DNA from: Cacajao melanocephalus
Lineage: Eukaryota; Chordata; Mammalia; Primates; Pitheciidae
Assembly (NCBI GenBank): GCA_963573385.1
Contig: CAUYLG010041363.1
Span: forward strand, 17,831 to 81,830
Direction: 5' to 3'
Length of the DNA: 64,000 nt
The position numbers were made by a program, and so were the translations under genes. Of this stretch, positions 25,720-41,194 are shown piece by piece (the stretch's first letter is position 1; each line of letters starts with the position of its first letter). The notes beneath the pieces are model-generated. The model saw only the letters and a program-made list of their open reading frames with translations. It did not search any database and had not been told where the DNA came from.

Positions 25720-26974
25720 TTCCAGCAGTACTTTTAAAAGAGAAAAAAATGGGGAAAAAATGCCTATCCTATTATAGAAGAAACAGGCAAACTGTGCATT
25801 CAGCTGATGACCTCCAGATGGCCGTCGACTATGCCTGAAGTAGATGGTGTCATGCGGTATGAACAGAGAAGTGAGAAAAGAACCCACGTAGCTCTAAACC
25901 CACACACACTATGAAAAAATGGCACATTAACAAGGAGAGGCTGCAGCCTCCTGAAGTTTAAAGAAGCGGCACCCAGAGGCACTCCCAGCTTTCATGGGCT
26001 TCACCAGGATCCCTATCTTAGAGAAACGGAAACAGATGACAGTGAACTCCAGCTCTGTTGAAAGGCTTCACATCCTGATTTTTATTTAGAGGGAAGAAAA
26101 GTCTCTGGGAGGAAAAGCCACATTTTGGCAAGACTGCCACTGCATGGCAGCAGCAGAAACCCGGCAGCACAGGGCGGCTCTGGGCAGGGCCCCCCACCCC
26201 AGCCTGGTGCCCTGCCCCGGGGGGAGCCACAGTGCCACAAGAGGGCCTGGCCCGGGGTCCCCTGACACCCACATTACTGAGCTGTAGCCCCTGGGAATGG
26301 CAGGAGAGCAGACTCGAGGTAGAAAATAGGCTGGCTCAGGAGAAGAATCACAAACCAGAGGGGACATGACACCAGAAGGTGCTGGGCACATTACAAATGG
26401 GCAGCAGGGACACTGAGATAGTGCAAAGCCAGCGTGCAGCCACTCCCTGGGCCAGGCCCTCCAGCCTTGGAGATGCAGAAGGCAGCCGGGCTCAGCCTGG
26501 GAAGGCGACCTTCAGCTGGGTGTGAGGTCAGCTTTCAACATCTTTCCAGTCCCAGAAGACAATGGAATCCTAAGCCAGGCTGATTTCCCCAGGAAACGAG
26601 GCTCAAGCCACATGAACTTCACTTTAGTCAAATAAACAGGGGAAGGAGACGTGAGATAACCGAGTTTTCTTTCTGAACCCCGCATGAAGGAGACCGAGGA
26701 CTTTGCTTCCTGAGACCACGGAGGCCAGCCTGGAGACGCCATCATCATGCCATGTGCTGGGGCTTCTGTCCCAGTCAGCGTGCCGGGCTCTGCCATCCAA
26801 CTGGGCCCCTACACTGCTGTCCAGTAGCGGTCACATTTGTGTGCTGTGTGTTCCTTTAAAAAGTACAGCCTGTGACTGGGCAGAGGCTTTAAGGAATGGA
26901 TGCATTAAAAACAAGAAAAGCCAGTGCTGGATCCCTTTGGAGACAACTGCACTGGTTACAAATCACTGGTTCTG

Positions 26975-27165
26975 GATTCTGGAATGAGACTGACTAGGTT
27001 CTAAAGCAGGCTCCAATTACTAGTCACATGACCTCCAGCAAACGACTTCACCTCACTCACTTCCATTTCTTCACCTATAAATTAGGATTAACAGTATCTA
27101 CCTCACAGGATAAGGTCACCAATGCTTATGTGTCTGGCATACAGTTGGCACTCACGGTCTAATAG
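26975..27165 (+). mobile_element. MIR
   Basis: tcacatgacctccagcaaac, catttcttcacctataaatt, gtctggcatacagttggcac. Confidence 0.8.
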
Positions 27166-27410
27166 TGATTACCAGTGTCCTCTGGTTCTCAGAGGGGCTA
27201 GGTGTACACTACGCCAATTAAAGCAGCCGTTAAGAACCCACTGTCACCCCATGACCGTCTCAATCATTACAGCAAATATGTTTCGGGTCTGATAATGGCT
27301 ATAATGAGAAAACAAATCTCCATGAACAAAATGCCTTTAGAGTGCATATCAGCCTTTCAATTCTACTAATACTTTTTTTTCCATCAACATTTAAATTTTT
27401 CAAAACTTCA

Positions 27411-27530
27411 TCCAGGCATGATGGCACACACCTGTAATCCCAGCTACTCAGGAGGCCGAGGCAGGAGGATCGCCTGACCCCAGGAGTTTGAGTCCAGCCT
27501 GGGCAATGTAGCAATACCCTGTCTCTAAAG
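27411..27530 (+). mobile_element. Alu monomer (FLAM-like)
   Basis: A single arm, ccaggcatgatggcacacac to accctgtctctaaa, with no second arm. Confidence 0.8.
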
Positions 27531-28039
27531 AACATTGTTTTCAAAACCTTTCCTGGTGTGCTCATGTTTCTCTCTGACCCCCCACTGAGCAAATGGTGGG
27601 GTGGGGCGCTCTGGTCCCACTGGCCTCTCTCTTGAACACTGAGGGTTAAAGGAGCAGGGCATGAAACTCCAGGTCTTAACTGCAGGAGTAAGTAGGAGTG
27701 GGCACCGGGGTGTCCACCCATCCCCTCCTCGTCTACCCTGACTGAGGTAACCCCAGGTTTGCCCCTCTTCCACCTGGGGCACCACCAGCAGGGCCTCTCC
27801 CCTGCATGTGGCAGTCCAGCCAGGCAGAGTTCGGCCTCCTCCCCTACACTCAACCACACTGTAGAAGTGGGAGGCAGCACCGGACGACTTCCAAAGCTCC
27901 CAAAGTGCTCCCAGGAAAACAAAGACCGACTGTGCCACTCAGCCCAGCTTACTAGCATTGAGAGAACTAAGGCTGCAGTTACCAAGGCTGCAGTAGGTAT
28001 GTAGTTTAAAATCACACCTAGGGCCCAACTCCAAGTACC

Positions 28040-28190
28040 ATATAGCAATTTACACTCCACAGAACACTTTTACTCCCATTATCTTTACTGCAATATTTAC
28101 AACCACTTGTGAAATCACCACCTCTTTCCCCAGCTTAAAGGAGAAGAAACTGACTCAAAGAGTTGCTCAAAGTCATGTGCTTGGCTTCGA
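28040..28190 (-). mobile_element. MIR
   Basis: aaggagaagaaactgactca, gttgctcaaagtcatgtgct. Confidence 0.65.
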
Positions 28191-29239
28191 ACCAATGAAA
28201 GGCTGGGAGAGCTCCAGCCAATGGAGGAAGATCAGAAGGCAGCTTCCAGAGCTGTGCTCCCCATCCCGCTTCCCAACAGCCTCGCTTCCAGACCAAGAAG
28301 CGCTGGCATTCTCTAACGTTTGGGGAAAATAATCCCCCAGCATTCCCCCTGCTTTCTCTAAACCCTGTTCCAACCCCAGCCCAGCTACAAGCAAGGGGGC
28401 TTTTACTTCCACACCACGAGTGCTGTCCACCCCTTCACCAAGAAAGCTGCCAGCTGCTCTCCTCCACCCATGCTGGCTCCTGCCACCCCAAGGGCCTGTC
28501 ATATGGCCCCTAGAACACTAGCATCTAAAGTTCGCACAGCCCCCCTGACCACCCTGTGTTACCAATTCCTTGTTTCAGAATCTTCCGAAGGGCCATGGTG
28601 GCGGAGAAGCACATAGAGTAGGGGCAGGGTTATCATTTTCATGTGTCCAGGTTATACAATTTGGGGCTCTTCCTGGGCTTTTCAGAGGGAAAATTAAAAC
28701 CCTGCTATCTTTAGTCTGGTCATTTCTCCATCTTCTACTTCTCGGTTCCTGTTTCCCATCCAAAAGGCCTGGCCCCATTCCCTTACGGTAGAATGGGAAG
28801 CGGAGAGGAGAAAAACCCAGAATGGGGAAGGGAGAAGAAAGGCAGGAAGGAACCGCCAGGCTTGCTGGGGCCCTGCACAAAGCCAACCTCTGTATGCAGC
28901 AGAGATTGTCTTCTAAAAAAGGAGTGTGACGATGCAAACGAGGTCACGTGCCTTTTAGAGCTTGGCCGGCCCTGTGCCCCTCTCTCGCTTCTCCCACACA
29001 AAGGTCATAGGCCCTGCTCCAGCTGCAGCTCCTACCCCTAAATCGGTCATCTCTAGGCAAGAACCTTTCATTTTTCTACAATCCAAGCAGTGAGGTGATG
29101 GGCAAGGGGGAATGAGCTGGGGGAGGGCCCAAAGGTGCACAGGGACTGCCCAGGCATTCTTCTGGCCCCTGGCAGCAGATTCTGGATCCTGCTTCATCCC
29201 CGTGACCCAGGCTTATTGTGGGAGCCACTGCTACAGATG

Positions 29240-29360
29240 AAGACCATGAGTTTTCATTCCCACATCTCCATATACAAATTACTTGATCTCCTGGGTCTCA
29301 GTGTTTGCGTCCTTAAAATGGGGGCAGTAATAACCTACTTGATACAGTGATTGTTGCCTT
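29240..29360 (+). mobile_element. MIR
   Basis: ctgggtctcagtgtttgcgt ccttaaaatggggg. Confidence 0.7.
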
Positions 29361-29596
29361 GACAGTTGGAAAGTCCCCAGGTTAGTGGAGGACGCTTCCC
29401 CTCCCACCTCCACAGCAGAGCCATCAGGCCATCGGATTGGTGCCTGACCCTGGGGGAGAGGCCAGCCTGCTTGGGGCCTTGTTTTATAAGCAGGGTTCCT
29501 CAACCACAGAGTTTCCCAGGCAGGGGAGGAGGCAATGGGCAGACACTGGACAGCCATTCCCAATTTTAGACCTGGGTTCCATACTCTGCTCCACTT

Positions 29597-29686
29597 AATC
29601 CTAGGACTATGCAGGACCCTCCAGGGGCTCATCAGGGTGCAAATCCTAGGACTATGCAGGACCCTCCAGGGGCTCATCAGGGTGCA
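29597..29686. repeat. 45-bp tandem duplication (2 copies)
   Basis: aatcctaggactatgcagga ... catcagggtgca occurs twice with no difference, 29597-29641 and 29642-29686. Confidence 0.95.
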
Positions 29687-31275
29687 AGGAAGCCAAGAAG
29701 ATGTGGGGACCTTTAGCATCAGCCCCCATCCCTAGCCCCAAATGTGCAGGGCTACTTTGCCTGTTGGCCTCAGATGAGTTCATCTGAAGATCTCTGCACT
29801 AAAACACACACACAAGGCTGGGTTCTGCCGCCCTCGATGGAAAGCAGTCCACCCACTGGTGCCACACTCCCAACAGCGGTCCAGCCTTGGGGTAAGGGGC
29901 ACGAGAGCACCAAGGAGCAAGGCAGGGACGGGGCAAGGGGCCAAAGAGATGCAGATGGTGCTGTTCGTTTTTATTCCTTAAGGTTTTGGGCTGAAAATTG
30001 TGCCCTCCGATAGCACCCACCAACCAGGGAGCAGGAGTACAAGAGGAGGACTTGAGAGGTACAAGCCAGGCTGGGAGGTGGGAGCCTGGAGAGAGGTGCA
30101 CCCCAGCCTGCGCAGCCTGGCAGGAGAGCAGGGCGTAGGAAGCTGGAGCAGAGGCAAGGAAGGGCAGGGTCCCTGTCACTGCAGGATGGCACAGAAGGGA
30201 CGGGAAGTGCAGCAACAGGCAGGGATGGTCCTTGGCTGGGCTGCTAAGGTCAGCGAGGGCCATTTATTTTCAGCATTGAGGGATGATTTCTCCCCAAGGA
30301 AGGGCTTCAGCCCATTAGTTTTACTTTCTGTGTTTATTTTCCATTCAAAGAAAAGAAAATCTGAAACCCTGGCGAAACAGAACAAGAGAGGAAGCGAGGG
30401 GAAGGGCTCCCTGGGCAGCAGCAAGTAAGGGGAAGAGGCTGAACCTCTGGCCCACGGGCTGGACCACAGCCCAGAGCAATTCCCTTCCCTGCTAAGGGGA
30501 CAGTCAGGCCTGCAGACACCACAGAGAAAGGCCAGAGAGTTGGCCCAGGGTCCCAGTCTGGCCCCCCGCAGTCAGTTCCTGGCTGCAATTCCAGGAATAT
30601 CACTGGTGGGCTGCAGACTCCAGTCTATTACCAGGAGCATGAACCTCCATACTCCAAAATGCTGAGTCCTAAAAGCAATGACTGCATGTAATGCTGCTAT
30701 GTTTAGTTTGGGAAGTGACGGGGAGAGAGAGAAAAATATATATATAAGTAAAAGTGAAGATCATCTGTTTCTCAGCCAGAATGCTGTCTGCTCTGAAGCT
30801 GATATGTGGAATATTTACTATTCCTCAAGAGACCTGAAGAAGTTGCAAAAGCCGTAAGAGTCAGCAGCTTACCAGGGTTTGGCTCACTCAAACCACACCA
30901 CCCTGGGACCCAGGAAGGTTTGCATTTGTTGCAGGGGCTGAAAATCACACATTGTGCAAAATGAGAAGATGATTGCGGCAGCAGGGGCACCATGGAGACT
31001 GTCACCTACTCGGATCAGGGCCTTAGATGAGCCATTTCTCCTCTAAGGTTCTAGATATAAAATTCTATGAAAGTACTACCTTTAAAATGCTTGCATTTTA
31101 GTTTTCCTTCCAAGAATGAAATCTTAAAATTACATTCAAACATATGTGAGGTAATGGATTAACTTTTTAAAGAAAAGAATCCTGACCAAAAGTCTCAAAA
31201 AAAATTGATTACTATCAATCAATACTGTGAATAGCATCTATTTCAACTTTGCAAACAAATAGCTGATAATCATAG

Positions 31276-31564
<289 letters not shown>

Positions 31565-31937
31565 AAGAGTAATTTTTTAAGGAAGAATTCCACAGCATTT
31601 CCCTGGCTTAGATTTCTCAAAATAGATGGAAATGAAATGAAATGTGTATGTCAGTATATCCTACCCAAAAATCAGCGTGCAAATGTGATGGTATCAGCAT
31701 GGTTGTGGGGGTCTAGCAGTAATAACTGGCTTCCATCTGCACAGCACCTCTAAACAAAGTGCTTTCACACAGATTACGGCTCATGACTCTCCAATCTGGG
31801 CAGTGGGTAACACAGGCAATATTATTCTAACAACATGGAAACCAAGGCTAAAGGTTATTTTTCCAAGGCCGCGGAGGTAAGGATGAACCAAAATGCCACC
31901 TTTGTATTCTCTTTTTTTTGCTTAAAAAACACTTTCA

Positions 31938-32378
<441 letters not shown>

Positions 32379-32529
32379 CTATTTTAATTTTGCAGGGGAA
32401 AGTTTTAAGCACCTATGGTCATTCCATACTTACTAAGTAGGTATATCCTTCCCACCACTGTCTGAGACTACTGTGAAACAGTCCCTCCTTTCAGACTTAA
32501 AATTTCCCAAGGCAATTGAGACTTTTCAT

Positions 32530-32665
32530 TCGCTGAACCCTAGAGAACAAAGACAGACTGTCACTCCTTCAGGACAGGGGGCTGCACCTTCTGATCTCTA
32601 AATCTCCAGCACCAGTGGAATGCCTGACATGTGTAAATGCTCCATGAACATGGAATAAATGAAAC
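32530..32665 (+). mobile_element. L2/MIR remnant
   Basis: ctctaaatctccagcaccag, gaatgcctgacatgtgtaaa, catggaataaatg. Confidence 0.6.
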
Positions 32666-34292
32666 CATCCTCTGCTGCTCTTTAGTTTCAACTGAACGCC
32701 CTGTGACAGGCTGTTAGGGACAACATCCTGGAGCAGGTAACACAGGCACATCCTGAAAAAAGTGACAGGCTGTTAGCAGGCAGGAGGCACTCCAGCCAGG
32801 GTCTTCGAATGAGTCCATCAGTTGTGCTGGCCCCTCCCAGCCCTTGGCTGCAGCAGGAGGAGCAGGATGGAGAGGAACGAGGACTGACAGGACGAATGGC
32901 TAAGAGACAGTCATGCTGACTCTCAGTCAGTGGTTTTTTTAAACCCAACTCCTCGGTCACACAGAGGAAATGGATTAAAAAGGTCTCTTGCTGGAATACA
33001 AATTGCTCAAATGCCTACCATCACATCCCCAAACGGAATCAATGAGAACACTGAGGCTGTTTTCATTCATTTGAAATTGGCAGTTACATGCCAGTGGCCT
33101 GCACTTTCGTTTCAATACTCTTCCAGTTACACAAGACAGAGACAATTCTGATTTGCACATGTAAATAGAAACAGATGGCCACATTCTTTTTTAAAAACAA
33201 AATCCAAAAGCTTTGAAATAGTAAGAAACTTGTTTCAACTCTCTACTACTAACAACGTCTACTGTCTCCCTGCAGTCCTTAACTCAGATATGTTAGACAA
33301 GAAACATCTGAAACATACATTGACTGTTCAGCCCATGGACAGCATCATCATGGCGTAGCATGTTAAAAGCTAATTTCTTTGTGTACAGTTGACACTACCG
33401 CTTTGCCTGACATTTAACTGAAGGCAGCACACGCATATACACCCTCGTGCTAAACTCTGACTTTTAACATCCTGGCACCCACTGACATGCTAATTTTTTT
33501 ATCTTCATCATCCCCGAGCTGGCACATGGTTGGCACTCAATAAATATTCATTAAATGAATTAATTGGGCTGTCAGAATTACTTGCCTTTTTTTTTGCATC
33601 AGACCTTAGAACAGTTTTTCTCCTGCCATGTCTATGAATGTCTGAACCTGTAAATGTGTCAGTGATTAGGGAAACTATGGTGAGGCGCTGGTCATTCCAT
33701 GACTTTAAGTCTACACAGGTTCCTTCACCAAGATAGGGCATTAAAAACCACTGACCTTTAAAGCCAGATCACTGGAGCAACTCTAGTTTATAACCTGCTT
33801 ATAAACCCCAGTTCTTAAGTCCCTCAATGCCTAGCAGGCTACCTATGAGTAGGCATACAAATAAATCAGATGATCTTGTACTCGCCAGCCCAATGCTTAC
33901 CAAGACTCCAAAATGTTTTGATGGGATCACCTCCCTGCTATGAGATGCAAACAACAGAGTGTAAATCTTTTTGAAAACTTTTTAACAACTGTTGGAAAGT
34001 TTAAAGATAAAAGTATCAGAGGTCAAGTAGACCCCTGAAGAATCTCTGGAGCACCACAAGGTGCTGGCATTAGTTCTACCCGACTCCCTTCATCATCTCA
34101 GACACCTCCCTTCACCTCCGTAAATAAAGCCAGGTGGCTTGAACTCCATAATCTCTGACACCACCATCTACCAAATCCACGGCAAGGACACAAAGAACCA
34201 GAGAGGCTACTTCATTAAGCTGCAGTGTGCATTTACATCAAATCAATCATTTCATAGTAACAAGGCAATATGAGGCCACCTCTTTAAAAAAC
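32666..34292. other. Unique intron
   Basis: A short L2/MIR tail (cacatggttggcactcaata at about 33525) is the only recognisable item. Confidence 0.55.
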
Positions 34293-34331
34293 TGGCAACA
34301 GAGTGAGACTCCGTCTCAAAAAAAAAAAAAC
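34293..34331 (+). mobile_element. Alu 3'-end scrap
   Basis: ggcaacagagtgagactccg then A tail; the rest is absent. Confidence 0.85.
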
Positions 34332-34574
34332 TCCATAGGAGAATTTCTTTAAGTAAATTGCTGGATCCTTCAAATTTTTTCTGTGTGAATGATTTATCCC
34401 AGCTTCTAAGACTATGTGCAATATTATTCCACAGAGCACATCTTTCAGAATCTTGTTTCAGATTATTAAATAGTCAATTTCTCTTGAACAGCCCCTTCAG
34501 GTAAGAGACATTCAATACTCATTAGAATCTCTACTCTCATGATCCATTTTATGATCTAAAAACCAACTTACATG

Positions 34575-34992
34575 GTACAAGTATAGACACATACATCAAA
34601 GAAGATATACAATGGCCAATAAGCACATGAAATAATGGATATCATTAGTTACCAGGGAAATGTAAATTAAACCACAATGAGATTCCATTACACACCCAGT
34701 AAAATGGCTGATAATGCCAAGCACTGATGAGGAAGTGAAGGAACTGGAACTCTCATATGTTGTTAGCGGAAATGAAAAATGATGCAGCCACTTTAGAAAA
34801 CAGGATGGCAGCATTTTATAGAGTTAAACATATACTTAGCACATAACACAGCAATCCCACCCCTAGGTTTTCCCAAAGTCAAAAAATAAATGTGTCTACA
34901 CAAAGACTTGTAGTCAAATGTTCATAGCAGCTTTATCCATACTAGCCAAAAACTGGAAAGAACTCAAATGTCCATCACTTGGTGAACTGATA
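34575..34992 (+). mobile_element. Old L1 (L1M), segment 1, ORF2 3' end
   Basis: Contains L1 ORF2 3'-end patterns: aagaagatatacaatggcc, gagattccattacacaccc, and caatcccacccctagg. Interrupted at 34993 by a Tigger-like element and continuing at 35644. Confidence 0.88.
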
Positions 34993-35643
<651 letters not shown>

Positions 35644-35977
35644 CTCTGCATTCATATAACCAAATATTATTCAACAATGCAAAGGAGTGGTCTAAGGATA
35701 CATGCAACATGGATGAATGAACCTCCAAGGCACTAGGTCAAGCAAAATAAATCATACACTAAAGGTTACATACCCTATCATTTCATTTATACAGAATTCT
35801 AAAAAAGGCAAAACTGTAGGGACAGAAAGCAGCCCAGAGATGCCAGAAGGCAGGAATGGGGGTACCAATTGAAGAGGGGAGTTCTGCATTATGGCACTCT
35901 GCTGCATTACAACTGTAGGGGTGCTTACATGATTTCACAAAACCCACTAAATTGCACACTTAAAACTGGTGAATTCT
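35644..35977 (+). mobile_element. Old L1 (L1M), segment 2, ORF2 end and 3' UTR
   Basis: Resumes the L1 exactly where the Tigger left it: attcatataaccaaatatta, then gcaacatggatgaatgaacc, then 3' UTR cactaaattgcacacttaaaac. Split again by an Alu at 35978. Confidence 0.87.
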
Positions 35978-36402
<425 letters not shown>

Positions 36403-36532
36403 TCAGGGATGCATGAGCAGCTTTTGAGGGCTGCAGTAAAAAACCAAAAAGTTAGGATGTTTGGTGCAGGACCGGTGCACACACACTATTGTGCTTGTCT
36501 TCTTAAATTCTTCAACTGTCTTCCAAAGGCCT

Positions 36533-36846
36533 TTTTTTGTTTGTTTGTTTTGGCGAGGGGGTGGGGACAGGGTCTTACTTTATCACCCAGGCTGGAGTAT
36601 ACTGGTGTGATCTCAACTCACTGCAACTTCCACCTCCTGGGTTTAAGCGATCCTTGTGCCCCAGCCTCCTGAGTAGCTGGGATTACAGGCGTGTGCCACC
36701 ATGTCCCAGCTAATTTTCTGTATTTTTAGTAAAGATGAGGTTTTGCTATGTTGGCCAGCCTGATCTTGAACTCCTGGCCTCAAGTGATCACCCACCTCGA
36801 CCTCTCAAAGTGCTGGGATTACAGGCAAGAGCCACACCGCCCAGCC
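36533..36846 (-). mobile_element. Alu
   Basis: Perfect 10-bp duplication ccaaaggcct at 36523-36532 and 36847-36856. Confidence 0.95.
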
Positions 36847-36856
36847 CCAAAGGCCT

Positions 36857-38099
36857 CATTTAAGATGACTCTTCCTATAGTCCCTGGTTCATCAATTACT
36901 CTCACTTGTCATCTGTTCTTTTACCTTCAAGGCTCAGTGGCCTAACTCCAGCGCAGTCCCAGCAGCTGGTGTTGGGCATGCCTGCCCTCCCTGGCCTGAG
37001 TGACCTCTCTCCAAGATGCGTGTCAGCGTCTCACAACGTGTGTTAACGGTTTTTGCAACATGAAGACTCCCCTTCTAGTATTTCCCAGAAGATAGGTATT
37101 GTAAAGGTTAACACTCTAACATCTACCGGCCAGTACAGCCCAATTACGCCAGATTTATTTCGAATAACTGATGAAAGAAACTCAATGAGCTACAGATGAT
37201 AATTTAAAAAGAAAAATTTGTTTTAAGGAAAGAAAAAAGTAAGCAACGTGGGCACAGGCTTCCCGTTCCTAAAGCCCCATCAGTGGGGCCCTCAGGCCCA
37301 TCTCTGCTCCGTCCATCACTGCCAGGAAACTCACATTCAGTCTTCCTTCCTGGCAGCTGTTCCTCACTCTTGGCCACAGCCACCTTCCCCTTGCTTCAAT
37401 CCTGAAGGCGTTCCATTTGCCATGCTGATGTCCCCCAGCCACTCCACATCCCCATTAAAGGTCCCCAGGAAAGACCCCATGAATTTAACAAGGTGTGCCC
37501 CCACCCCTCCCGCATCCCTGCAGCCCGCTGCTCCCTTCCCCTCCTCCCAAGGGTCAGTGAGTCCCTTCCACAAGGCAGATTAACAGAAGGACTGCAACAT
37601 CTCAGGGGCCGAGACACCTCCACTCCATCCTGGTTCTGATTCAGAGCTCCCAAGCTCCACAGCCCACTCCTGTTCCTCTCTAGGTACTTACTGCTTTCTG
37701 CTTCCAACCTCGTCTGACAGTTATTTGTGGCCTCAGCTTAAATGAAAGACCACCATGCTGCATTCACCCTGGGGGCCATGTAATGTGCCCACTGTGGAAT
37801 GAGAAAACACTTTACACCTTCCAAGCCTTCTTAAGTGATTAAAGATCCAGGGCCCCAATTCCCACCCAAAGGTCCCATGTCTGGCATCCTGCATCCCCCA
37901 CACCCGTCTTTAAAGTAATGCATGGCACCTGTGGTGCCCCAAGAACTCCAGGAGCCCCAGGGACAACTGTGCATTTATGTGTCATGTTCTTTCCCCTCTT
38001 TCCCTGGTGCCTAGGCAGGATATCTGTGGTCAAATACCATTCACTGAATTATTAGTAATAATTACCATGTGTGTAACATTCTTTACAGCTTATGGAGTT
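36857..38099. other. Unique intron, C-rich
   Basis: C-rich stretch around 37250-37700. No exon supported. Confidence 0.55.
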
Positions 38100-38340
38100 T
38101 TATTCAACAAACGTAATATGACCACTTTGTGTCAGGCAGCATGTTAAATGCTAAATATGATCCTGACAGTTTCTGACCCCAAGGAGATCATGTGTATTAT
38201 TTTAGCTTTATGAAACCCTACAAAGCAATTGAGGTAGGTATCATTTTCCTCATGTTACAGATGGTGAAACTGAGGCTCAAGTGAGTAAGTAAATATTCCA
38301 AATAAGAAAATGGGAAGGGAAGAGTTGTACACCCATATTT
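38100..38340 (-). mobile_element. MIR
   Basis: gaggtaggtatcattttcct, catgttacagatggtgaaac tgaggctcaa. Confidence 0.8.
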
Positions 38341-39719
38341 GACCCCAAATCCTGCCCTCCTTCCACACGGCATGCAGCCTTTTGATGAGCAGGAGAGGGT
38401 GGCCCAATGTTCCTACACCTTCTCATAGATCCTGAGCAGGACCAGCCCAAAACTAAAATCTGGAAGCCTAGCAGAGTGTTTTCGAGACAGCCTCTCTCTG
38501 ATCACACCTCTCAGTCATCTTCTGCAGTGTCCCCACGTGGCCCTGACCTCCTCTGGGGGTGGCAGTGCATGCAGCTCCCCCGCCAGCCCAGGCACGCGTG
38601 CTTGCAGCACCAGGAGGTCCGTGCCAGCAATCCCAGGCCAGTGCCCAGTCTCACTCAGGCTGTGAACTTTCTGTCCACACGACAATGTAGGTGCTCCACC
38701 CTGGTAAGTCATGGCTATGCAGTCTATGTGACGGGTTAGCCTGGCATTTCCTTCCTGGGAATTATCCACAGGACCTCGGCAATGCTTCCTACAGGGCAAT
38801 CTTCGCAAGCTCCTAGGGGCCATCTGGAGCAGGCACAACCTCATGACAGCCCCTCAAATTACTCTCCATTCGAGCACAGAACAAGCCCAAATGTGTGGCT
38901 CAAGTTTATCAGGATGAAACCCATTAGACACCGCCATCTTCCCTAGAGACATGAGGGCAGAATGGGGCAGACAGATAGGCCATGGGCAGGCTGAGCCACA
39001 GACTTCCATACACAGACCAAGTTCACTCCAAGTTCCACACCTCAGTATGTCTTCTCACTGAAGACAGTTTGAGGCTGAAGCTCACAATAGGAAGAACAAG
39101 GCATGAGGCCACTGCTGTCAGACAGAGGAAAGAAACTGGAGCTAAGGAGGCCCCAAGAGACCAGAGGGCCAGCCTGGCTCCACCACAGACTGGCTGTGTG
39201 GCCTCAGCCACATGACAGCCTCTCAGCCCCTGCATGCCTGGCCCAGCCACAAAACATGCAATTTGTCCATGAGAATGCTAAAATAAAATCTCCGCTAGAC
39301 CTACAATTCTAGGAGACTAAGATTCTACTTATTGGGGTTGGGGGGAAATCATGCAAGTTAAAGGACAGCATTATTTTACACAAATTAGCTCCTTCTGGAT
39401 TGGGGGACACAGAGAGCTTCCATGACAGGTGGACACAAGGCCAGCCTTGTTGCCACCTAACACTCAGCTCATATCAGAGTTGACATTAGGAAGAATTCAG
39501 AAATACTAAAAAACTAGGTTTAGAGACAGGATCCCTGGCCATAAAGAACTGCAATCTATTTGAAATATACAACCTACAAATCAAATGGTGTCGGGAAATT
39601 TACCAAGTGGCTGGTAGACAGGAGCAGAAGTTACAAGCAGAGTAAACAGTGGAAGCAGTGAATTCCCATGCCCAGCCAGGGCCTGGGTATCTGAGACCTC
39701 ACCAACAGCATCTTGCCTA

Positions 39720-39815
39720 ATTCCCCGACACACCTCTGAGGTTTTACATAGGAAGAAACCGAGACCCAAAAAGCTGATCCTCACTGGGGTCAACTAGCAA
39801 GGAGGTGGCAGAATA
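39720..39815 (-). mobile_element. MIR
   Basis: ttttacataggaagaaaccg agacccaaaa, aactagcaaggaggtggcag. Confidence 0.65.
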
Positions 39816-40574
39816 AACAAGATGCACACCCTAGACTGTGATGCCAAAGCCCGGGCTCCATCCTCTCCCTCCTGGCATTTTCCCCACGCTTGAAAAATGA
39901 AGAGCAGCACATACATTAATTATCCAGAAAAAAAAAAAAAAAAAAGACACCAAGATACCAAGGGATTTTCTAAAAACAATCTTGGTTATAAAACAGATTT
40001 TATATTTTCCTTTTTTGTTAACGAATGCTGAATATAATCCGGCCTTAATACTTAGGATTGTTGGGAACACCAAAGATTCCCATTCGGAACAAGGGCCTGC
40101 GTGGCCTCCATGGTTAGCATGGGATGCAGAACTCCTGGCCGCCGTGCTGCCGGCCCTGCTCTGCTGAGCTCGTCTTCTGGGCCACCTGCCATTTCTCACT
40201 GCTCTCAGCCGCCCCCTCTCCATCAGCCGCCCCTTCTCCACCTAGCGTCTGGCCCAGACTCGAGGACAGCTGAGCTCCGAGGCCTTTTCAGTTGACTTCC
40301 AGTTCCTGGACACGTTCCAGATGGCAGAGGTTGCTAAAAGTCTGACCTCTGGATAAGTGGGGCATAGTTATGCCTGAGAGCTGGGAGGATACATCATAAA
40401 GAGGTTATCAACATGGGGTGCGGAGGAGAGGAACAGGAAATAGGGCCAAAAAGTGGCAGTTTCCTGGATCAGCTGAGTTTAGCAGCAGATTTTAAACCCG
40501 AGGCACATGAAGTTTAAAGACAGAGATTATCTAAGGATAGAAACTGGTAGCATGTGCAAAAAATAACAGGAATA

Positions 40575-40795
40575 GCTTCTGCATTCACTGAACACCTACT
40601 CCGCGTCTGGCACCAGCCTAGGTGCTTTCTAAATGCTGTTTCACTTAATTAATGACTGAGTATCATTCCCAAATCTCAGAACGAGGAATCTGAGGGCCAA
40701 AGAAATCTGAGCTAGTGAGCAGCAGAGGCAGGATCTGAACCTTGGAACCTACCACCCATCCATGGTCCTTCCATTACACATGGCTGCCTTAAAAA
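40575..40795 (-). mobile_element. MIR
   Basis: gaacacctactccgcgtctg, gcagaggcaggatctgaacc. Confidence 0.75.
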
Positions 40796-41194
40796 TCCTT
40801 CTATAATAACAGATGCAGCCAGCAAATCCACAGAAGCACTCAAATCAAAAAGCTAAACGATGGACCGAAAGCAGCACATGAGGTAATAAGGTCCATGAGA
40901 GCAATATCCTATTAGGCAGGCAAACTGCTAAACTGATTCACCTCGTGCAAATGAGGACTGGGGACCGTCCGGGACTCCCTGGGCATCTGGTGACTTGGAA
41001 TTGCTCCAAGACAGCAGCCTCTGGCGAAGGGCAAGTCAGTCTCCTTAACTGAGGGGCAGAGAGTTCATCCTCATCAGGATTTCCAGCTGCTGCCACCCCA
41101 ATACCTGATCCATGCAGCTTGTGCCATCAAAACTCATGAACAGATAGACTACTGTCAGGAAGACCTTTCTCCTCAATTAAAAATATTACTGGAC

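Larger units (their letters stand above)
38341..41194. other. Mostly unique intron
   Basis: MIRs at 39720 and 40575, an isolated A-run at 39928-39946, and a small CpG-containing patch at 40130-40270. Confidence 0.55.

Noticed and set aside
27299..28060. 253-codon open frame on the minus strand
   Set aside because: Its end runs through an Alu monomer, composition is low-complexity, no domain, and no supporting splice or promoter structure.
39928..39946. Poly-A run as sign of a retrogene
   Set aside because: No mRNA-like sequence or target duplication next to it.
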